DNA of 64,000 bases from positions 1 to 64,000 of the forward strand of contig JAITGM010000022.1 of NCBI GenBank assembly GCA_031280685.1. The letters run 5' to 3'. A model generated the notes under the pieces. It saw only the letters and a list, made by a program, of their open reading frames with translations, was not told where the DNA came from and made no database searches. The position numbers and the translations under genes were made by a program. The stretch's first letter is position 1. Every line of letters starts with the position of its first letter. Of this stretch, positions 58,268-64,000 are shown in pieces. The DNA is from Christensenellaceae bacterium (GTDB lineage Bacteria > Bacillota > Clostridia > Christensenellales > UBA1750).

Positions 58268-58923
58268 GCGCCGATGACCTCCTTGAGATATTCCACGCCG
58301 AGCCGGGGGCTAGAAAGCACCGGCTTTTCGATGTGCTTCAGGTAGGGCAGCAGCACGACCATCGAGCCCTGCGCCAGTACGATCACGTCGTTTTCCTTTG
58401 CTGCGGCCTCGATCTCGCCCAAGACCATCTGGTTGTGCTTTTCGACGTTGCCCTCCTCGATGAGCACCATCATCGCGCCCTTAACCAGCCGAATATCGAG
58501 CTCAATTTCCTCGCCGGCTTCCTTCGCCGCGCTCTCAATCAGCCGCGAGCTGGGCCCCACGGTCGAGGCGACGGTGGCGATCATGGCGATCTTCTTGCCC
58601 AGGGAAACCGCCTTGCGGGCCATGGCTTCGTCGATCTTGACCACGGGCACGTCCACAAAGGGGCGCAAACTATCCGCCACCTCGCCCACGGAGGAGCACT
58701 GGTTGAAGATCGCGTCCACGCCGAGGGATTCGGCCTGCTGGTAGTAGGAATACATCCTGCGGCGCACGCCGTCGGTCGGCGCGCCGTTGGCGTTCACCTC
58801 GCGGATCAGGCTCTCGTCCACGATCTGGGTCACGGTCACATCCGGCATGATCTCGGCGCAAAGCGCCTTTAAAACCTCATAGGATACGAAGCTCGTTTCC
58901 ACGATGGCGACGGATTTTCCCAT
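58264..58923 (-). CDS. Asp/Glu/hydantoin racemase family protein
   Basis: FNQCSSVGEVADSL, VPVVKIDEAMA, IAMIATVASTVGPSSRLIE, VIVLAQGSM. Confidence 0.85.
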   Translation of the reverse strand: MGKSVAIVETSFVSYEVLKALCAEIMPDVTVTQIVDESLIREVNANGAPTDGVRRRMYSYYQQAESLGVDAIFNQCSSVGEVADSLRPFVDVPVVKIDEAMARKAVSLGKKIAMIATVASTVGPSSRLIESAAKEAGEEIELDIRLVKGAMMVLIEEGNVEKHNQMVLGEIEAAAKENDVIVLAQGSMVVLLPYLKHIEKPVLSSPRLGVEYLKEVIGA

Positions 58924-59099
58924 GTTGAGTTCCTCCCTTTGGCCTTGCGGCCTGTTTTGCTTCAAGTATACATCGCCCGGGGCCGGAAGGAAAGGGCGAA
59001 GTTCCCGCGCGGCTTTATTGGAAGGGTTTTGGCAATAAACGCAGAATTATTGAGGGCGAGAGAGGATTTTGCGGGGAGGAAATGCGGATGCCGGCATGA

Positions 59100-59282
59100 T
59101 TGCAGGCGGTTTTGGACTGGGCGGGGGACGACACGGCGAAGTGGACGCTGATTTGGACTGCATTCGCCGGAACGGTCGCGATGCTCGGCGGGGCGGTGGC
59201 GGGAATCGCCAAGGCCGCCGGGTTTTTCATCAAGCTGCGGCACGAGTGGAAGATAAAAGAGTGGGAAAAGGCCGAAAGATAG
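59100..59282 (+). CDS. Small one-TM protein, possibly N-terminus of the downstream TPR gene
   Basis: Hydrophobic WTLIWTAFAGTVAMLGGAVAGIAKAAGFFIK then charged tail; non-ATG start. Confidence 0.3.
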   Translation: MQAVLDWAGDDTAKWTLIWTAFAGTVAMLGGAVAGIAKAAGFFIKLRHEWKIKEWEKAER

Positions 59283-59353
59283 GCCCAAAGGCCGTAATTC
59301 CTCTCGATTGAGCCAAGCCTTTCGCCTGCGCGGAAGGCCTTAAGCTTGGCCAA

Positions 59354-60277
59354 GTGGAATATGACGCCGCGGAATACGAGAAGGCCAGGGCACACTTTGA
59401 AGAAGCGCTGGCGGAGCAAAAAAGGCTGACCAACGGGCACGACAACCTGGAGACCGCGGCGATTTATAACGCCCTGGGCATGGCGGCGGGCGCTTTGGCG
59501 GACTATGACGGGGCGATTGAAGGCTTTCGGAACGCGCTGGTGATTTACGACGAAAACGGGCCGGAAGAGAGCAACGCAGACCTGGCGATGATGAACAATA
59601 ACCTGGCGATCGTCCTCTTTCGGCAAGGGAAGTACGACGCGGCGCTTAGGGGTTACGAGAAGGCCTTGGCGGTGAAGGAAAAGGTCTTGGGGAAGGAGCA
59701 CCCCGACACGGCGGGCAGCTACTTGGGCATTGCCAATGTTTATTATGCCCAAAAGGAGTACGGCCAGGCGCTGGAGTGGCACAAGAAGGCCCTGGCGGCG
59801 AAGGAAAAGGCCTTGGGGAAGGAGCACCCCGACACGGCGAGCAGCTACAACAACATTGCGGTTGTTTATGCTGAGCAAAGGGAGTACGACCAGGCGCTGG
59901 AGTGGCACAAGAAGGCCCTGGCGGTGAAGGAAAAGGTCTTGGGTACGGAGCACCCCTCCACGGCGGCGAGTTACAACAACATCGCCAATGTTTATTATGC
60001 CCAAAAGGAGTACGGCCAGGCGCTGGAGTGGCACAAGAAGGCTTTGGCGGTGCGCGAAAAGGTCTTGGGTACGGAGCACCCCGACACGGCGGCGAGCTAC
60101 AACAACATCGGGGAAGTTTATTGCGCACAAGGCAGGCATGACGAAGCCAAGTGCTATTATGACAAGGCCTTGGCCATCTTCTCCAGAGCCTTTGACGAAA
60201 GCCATCCCTATGTGCAAGAAGTGCGCCGCAACCTCGCCCTGCTCGAAGCGGCGCGGGGCAGTTCCGCGCCCGGCTAG
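59354..60277 (+). CDS. TPR (kinesin-light-chain-type) repeat protein
   Basis: Tandem 42-aa repeats, e.g. ANVYYAQKEYGQALEWHKKALAAKEKALGKEHPDTASSYNNI. Confidence 0.85.
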   Translation: MEYDAAEYEKARAHFEEALAEQKRLTNGHDNLETAAIYNALGMAAGALADYDGAIEGFRNALVIYDENGPEESNADLAMMNNNLAIVLFRQGKYDAALRGYEKALAVKEKVLGKEHPDTAGSYLGIANVYYAQKEYGQALEWHKKALAAKEKALGKEHPDTASSYNNIAVVYAEQREYDQALEWHKKALAVKEKVLGTEHPSTAASYNNIANVYYAQKEYGQALEWHKKALAVREKVLGTEHPDTAASYNNIGEVYCAQGRHDEAKCYYDKALAIFSRAFDESHPYVQEVRRNLALLEAARGSSAPG

Positions 60278-60310
60278 GGGCTATGGCCTGCTCTTGCGGG
60301 CCCCGTTCCC

Positions 60311-60353
60311 CGTCATTGCGATTGCCGCGTCGCTTCGCTCCTCGCAACGACGG
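60311..60353. repeat. Dispersed intergenic palindromic repeat copy
   Basis: CGTCATTGCGATTGCCGCGTCGCTTCGCTCCTCGCAACGACGG. Confidence 0.65.
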
Positions 60354-60395
60354 CGAAGTGACCCAGGGTTCCTCCTTCTTGCAGGGGTCTTCTCT

Positions 60396-60431
60396 GGATT
60401 GCCGCGTCGCTAACGCTCCTCGCAATGACGG
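60396..60431 (-). repeat. Dispersed intergenic repeat copy
   Basis: GGATTGCCGCGTCGCTAACGCTCCTCGCAATGACGG. Confidence 0.65.
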
Positions 60432-60564
60432 CAAGGCCCATGCGTCAGTCATGGGCAGGTGACAAGCCCCTTCCCCCTGCCTTTTCGCGGATTTAAAGCA
60501 CAGGCTCTTGACTTGAGGGCGCCCCACGCCCTATGATGGAGGAAAAAAAGGGGGGCGAATCGCT

Positions 60565-62025
60565 TTGCACGAGGAATGCGGCGTCTTTGGCGCCTATGGG
60601 CTTGCCTCCGCCGCCGAGCGGACGGCCATCGCGCTTTATGCCCTGCAGCATCGCGGGCAGGAGGGCTGTGGCATCGCCACCTACGATGAAAAAAGCGCCG
60701 CCATTCACATGGTCAAAAACCTGGGCCAGGTCAAGGACGTGTTTGGCCCGAAGGATTTTCTTGCGCTGCCGGGCGATAAGGCGGTCGGGCACGTGCGCTA
60801 TTCCACTACGGGTGGCAATCTGCCGCGCAATACCCAGCCCATGCTGGCGGGCACCCGCGAGGGCACGCTGGCGCTGGTGCACAACGGCAACCTCTCGAAC
60901 GCCGCGGCGCTGCGCGAGGCGCTCGAAGCCAAAGGGCTGATCTTCCAGACGGATTCCGACACCGAAGTGATCGCTTACCTGCTGGCGGGCGAGCTCATCC
61001 GCACGAAGGACATTGTGGCCGCCCTGCAGGCCGCAATGGGGCAAATGGAAGGCAGCTACTCGCTGGTGATGCTCCTGGGCGGCACCATGCTCGCCGTGCG
61101 CGACCCCTTCGGCATGCGCCCGCTGTGCATGGGGGAGGTTGACGGCAACCCGGTCTTCGCCTCAGAAAGCTGCGCGATTTCCGCCGTGCGCGGCCGCTTC
61201 GTGCGCGATTTGCGGCCCGGTGAAATCGTCCGCGTTCAGGATGGCAAGCTCGACGCCTTCCTTGGCGGCAAGCGCAGCTCCGGCGCGCTCTGCATTTTTG
61301 AGCATATTTACTTCGCCCGGCCGGATTCCGTCATCGACGGCCAAAGCGTTTACGAAGCTCGTCTGCGCGCGGGGCGAATTGCCGCCGAAAGCCACCCAGT
61401 CGAGGCCGATTTGGTCGTTGGCGTGCCCAATTCGGGGCTGATCGCGGCCATCGGCTATGCCGAAGGCTCGGGCATTCCCTACGGCGAGGCTTTTGTGATG
61501 AACCGCTACGTCGGCCGCACCTTCATCGAGCCCACACAAGAGATGCGGGCCTTAAAGGTGGGGCTAAAATTAAGCGTTCTTCGCCAGGCGGTTGCGGGCA
61601 AGCGCTTGGTGATGGTGGAAGATTCTCTGGTGCGCGCCACCACCACGGATCAAGTCGTGGCGTTGCTCAAGCGCGCCGGCGCCACCGAGGTGCACGTGCG
61701 CATCTGCGCGCCGCCATTCCTCTACCCCTGCTATTTCGGCACTGACGTGCCCTCGCGCGAGCTGCTCGCCTCGGTGCGCTGGAGCAACGAAGAGCTCACC
61801 CGCCACATTGGGGCGGACTCATTGCGCTTCCTGCCGCTCGAACGGCTGGGCGAGATTGCGCCAAACTCCGCCCTTGGCTTTTGCGAAGGCTGCTTTTCGG
61901 GCCAGTACCCCTACGGCCCTCCGGGCCTTCGCGGGCAGGGTGCTGCGGTACCCCCGCATGCCCCCCGTAAGGAAGCGGCCAACCTAGCGCACGGAACGCA
62001 TCCCCCCTTTTCGTCCGCTCTCTGA
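60565..62025 (+). CDS. purF: Amidophosphoribosyltransferase
   Basis: MHEECGVFGAYG, LQHRGQEGCGIATYDE, GHVRYSTTGGN, VMVEDSLVRATTTDQVVALLKRAGA. Confidence 0.95.
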   Translation: MHEECGVFGAYGLASAAERTAIALYALQHRGQEGCGIATYDEKSAAIHMVKNLGQVKDVFGPKDFLALPGDKAVGHVRYSTTGGNLPRNTQPMLAGTREGTLALVHNGNLSNAAALREALEAKGLIFQTDSDTEVIAYLLAGELIRTKDIVAALQAAMGQMEGSYSLVMLLGGTMLAVRDPFGMRPLCMGEVDGNPVFASESCAISAVRGRFVRDLRPGEIVRVQDGKLDAFLGGKRSSGALCIFEHIYFARPDSVIDGQSVYEARLRAGRIAAESHPVEADLVVGVPNSGLIAAIGYAEGSGIPYGEAFVMNRYVGRTFIEPTQEMRALKVGLKLSVLRQAVAGKRLVMVEDSLVRATTTDQVVALLKRAGATEVHVRICAPPFLYPCYFGTDVPSRELLASVRWSNEELTRHIGADSLRFLPLERLGEIAPNSALGFCEGCFSGQYPYGPPGLRGQGAAVPPHAPRKEAANLAHGTHPPFSSAL

Positions 62026-62272
62026 ATTGGCGCGTCACATCGCTCCTTGCAGGGACGAACGGCGAAGCGATCTGCACGGCCTCCCTTTCGCTATTGCGGG
62101 GAGGGCGGCAGTGACGCAATCCGCTCTGTTGAAAAAGGGAGCGGCCGGGTTATTTCTTTGCCCCGCACAATGATGAAGGGTGCCCGCAAGGCAGAACGGC
62201 AGCGCTTGCCGGCGGCGGCGCGCCCTTCGCCGGCCCTTTTGCGCCCCGCGAAGACGGGCCCTCGCCGCGCGA

Positions 62273-62302
62273 TTGACAGCTCCGCGTTTTTGCCCGTATA
62301 AT
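62273..62302 (+). promoter_or_regulatory. Sigma-A promoter of proA
   Basis: TTGACA-18-TATAAT. Confidence 0.75.
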
Positions 62303-62342
62303 GAACGGTATTCCTTTGCGTTAAACGGGGAGGCGGCAATGA

Positions 62343-63593
62343 ATGATGAAAGAATTGACCCAAATCGGAAAAGAAGCGCGAGAAGCGGCGATTAAGCTGG
62401 CGATTTCCGGCATTGAGCGGCGAAATGCGGCGCTGCGCCTGATGGCAGGCGCCCTGCGGGCAGGCGAAAAGGCCATTCTTTCGGCCAACGCGGAGGATAT
62501 CCGCAACGCGAAAGAGGCGGGCAAGAACGCGGCTTTTATCGAGCGGCTGACCCTGAACCCCGCGCGCGTGGAGGCGATGGCCGTGGGGCTTGAAAAGGTC
62601 GCGGCGCTCGAAGATCCGCTCGGCAGGGTTTTGGGCGGCTGGAAGCGCCCCAATGGCCTGGAGATCCGCAAGCTGAGCGTGCCGCTGGGCGTGATCGGCA
62701 TCATCTATGAGTCGCGGCCCAATGTGACCGCGGACGCTGCCGCCCTGTGCCTCAAATCGGGCAATGCCTGCATTCTGCGCGGTGGGTCGGACTCGATTCG
62801 CTCGAATTTGGCCATCGCGGAGCTTCTTCGCGGCGCGATCGAGCAGGCAGGCCTGCCGGCAGGCAGCGTTTCGATTCTGCGCGACCCCTCCCGCGAGGCC
62901 GCGGTCGCCCTGATGCGCATGCATGAACACCTCGATCTGCTCATCCCAAGGGGCGGCGCGTCGCTGATTCAAAATGTGATCAAAAACGCCAGGGTGCCCG
63001 TGATCGAAACCGGCACCGGCAACTGCCATATCTATGTGGATCAGGGCTGTGCGGATTTGAAGATGGCCGAAGAGGTCGTCGTCAACGCCAAGGTTTCCAG
63101 GCCGTCGGTCTGCAACGCGGCGGAAACGCTGCTGGTGCACTCGGCGGTCGCCAAGGCGTTTTTGCCGGGCTGCGTCAAGCGCCTTCAGGCCCAGGGGGTA
63201 GAAATTCGCGGCTGCGCCAAAACCCAGCGGCTTTGCCCGGGGATAAAACGCGCCACGCAAGCCGATTATTACGCGGAATTTCTCGATTTGATCCTGGCCG
63301 TGCGCATCGTGCCGGATCTGGACTCCGCGATTGCCCACGTCAACAAATACGGCACGAAGCATTCCGAGGCGATTCTCACGCAGGATCTGGACTCCGCAGC
63401 GAAGTTCCAGGCGGCGGTGGATGCGGCCGTCGTCTACGTCAATGCCTCGACGCGCTTTACCGACGGGGGCGAGTTCGGCTTCGGCGCCGAAATCGGCATC
63501 AGCAACCAAAAGCTGCACGCGCGCGGCCCGATGGGCCTGGAGCAGCTAACCACGATCAAGTACCTGGTGCAGGGCGGCGGGCAGGTTCGTTAA
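62343..63593 (+). CDS. proA: Glutamate-5-semialdehyde dehydrogenase
   Basis: PLGVIGIIYESRPNVTADAAALCLKSGNACILRGGSDS, PVIETGTGNCHIYVDQGCADLKMA. Confidence 0.96.
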   Translation: MMKELTQIGKEAREAAIKLAISGIERRNAALRLMAGALRAGEKAILSANAEDIRNAKEAGKNAAFIERLTLNPARVEAMAVGLEKVAALEDPLGRVLGGWKRPNGLEIRKLSVPLGVIGIIYESRPNVTADAAALCLKSGNACILRGGSDSIRSNLAIAELLRGAIEQAGLPAGSVSILRDPSREAAVALMRMHEHLDLLIPRGGASLIQNVIKNARVPVIETGTGNCHIYVDQGCADLKMAEEVVVNAKVSRPSVCNAAETLLVHSAVAKAFLPGCVKRLQAQGVEIRGCAKTQRLCPGIKRATQADYYAEFLDLILAVRIVPDLDSAIAHVNKYGTKHSEAILTQDLDSAAKFQAAVDAAVVYVNASTRFTDGGEFGFGAEIGISNQKLHARGPMGLEQLTTIKYLVQGGGQVR

Positions 63594-63648
63594 AAGCCGC
63601 CCCCGGGCGGCTTGCAACGGCTTTGCCCGCGGAATCGTTAGAAAGGAC

Positions 63649-64000
63649 GTGAGGGCCCTGCAGGATATGGATCGCTTGGTGCGCGAATACGGCACGATGG
63701 TGCTCAAGCAGGCCTTCTTCTATTTGAAAGACAAGCAAAAGGCGGAGGATGTATGCCAGGAGGTCTTCCTGCGCATCTATAAAAAGCAGCCCAAGCTGCC
63801 CGATGAGCGCAGCGAGCGGGCCTACCTTTTGCGCGTGACCATCAACCTTTGCAAGGATGTGCTAAAGAGCGCATGGAGCCGCCGGGTTTTGCCCATGGCC
63901 GAGGGATTTGACGCCCCAAGCTCCGATCCCGGGCCGGAGACTGAGCTGATCGCAAGCGAGGAGCGCGTGCGGATCTATGACGCCGTGCTGGAGCTCCCGC
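63649..64000 (+). CDS. ECF-type RNA polymerase sigma factor, truncated by window end
   Basis: Translated by eye: MDRLVREYGTMVLKQAFFYLKDKQKAEDVCQEVFLRIYKKQPKLPDERSERAYLLRVTINLCKDVLKSA. Confidence 0.85.
   Translation, partial: MRALQDMDRLVREYGTMVLKQAFFYLKDKQKAEDVCQEVFLRIYKKQPKLPDERSERAYLLRVTINLCKDVLKSAWSRRVLPMAEGFDAPSSDPGPETELIASEERVRIYDAVLELP

Noticed and set aside
59640-60125. Regularly spaced repeats resembling a CRISPR array
   Set aside because: The 126-bp period is a multiple of 3, in frame, and encodes 42-aa TPR units.
61900-62025. Unusual C-terminal tail of PurF as a new domain
   Set aside because: After the usual GFCEGCFSGQYP end the tail is low-complexity read into intergenic sequence; more likely a lost stop or frameshift than a domain.

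Overview
High-GC (Firmicutes/Clostridia-like by gene content; inference) chromosomal window, almost fully coding. Main blocks: (1) a PLP aminotransferase divergent from a D-2-hydroxyacid dehydrogenase, MATE exporter, complete Dpp/Opp-type peptide ABC transporter and two more PLP enzymes; (2) URO-D family protein, XRE regulator, RraA-like protein, DUF2461, phosphohexomutase, transketolase; (3) Hsp33, methyltransferase, DUF624-like membrane protein, M20 amidohydrolase; (4) a second complete peptide ABC operon with M24 and M20 peptidases; (5) rrf2-nifS-nifU-aldo/keto reductase; (6) an Lpl/Ytc-type carbohydrate ABC transporter behind an AT-rich intergenic island; (7) a nitrogen-assimilation block on the minus strand (split glutamate synthase, purA, ferredoxin, FAD oxidoreductase, GXGXG protein, glutamine synthetase, ANTAR regulator, pyrG, dapL), divergent from a type III glutamine synthetase; (8) DUF1537 kinase plus Asp/Glu racemase, TPR protein, purF, proA and a truncated ECF sigma factor. 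The most interesting signal is a recurrent leader architecture: a good sigma-A promoter or an intergenic junction, then a small hairpin with a six-nucleotide loop (mostly A1/G4, as in known ANTAR-binding hairpins) whose loop and 3' arm also form the 5' arm of an intrinsic terminator. I read it by eye before the aminotransferase, the hydroxyacid dehydrogenase, dpp operon 1, dpp operon 2 (loop G1), glnN and, in degenerate form, the split GOGAT operon. A gene for an ANTAR protein with a receiver-like domain lacking the usual phosphoacceptor Asp lies in the same window, so this may be an ANTAR antitermination regulon linking glutamine metabolism to peptide uptake. Other observations: a frameshifted GNAT gene, a multiply frameshifted YdcF/DUF218 remnant, an unannotated 36-codon leader ORF, very long perfect intergenic palindromes and dispersed intergenic repeats. 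No rRNA, convincing tRNA, CRISPR, transposase or phage genes were seen.
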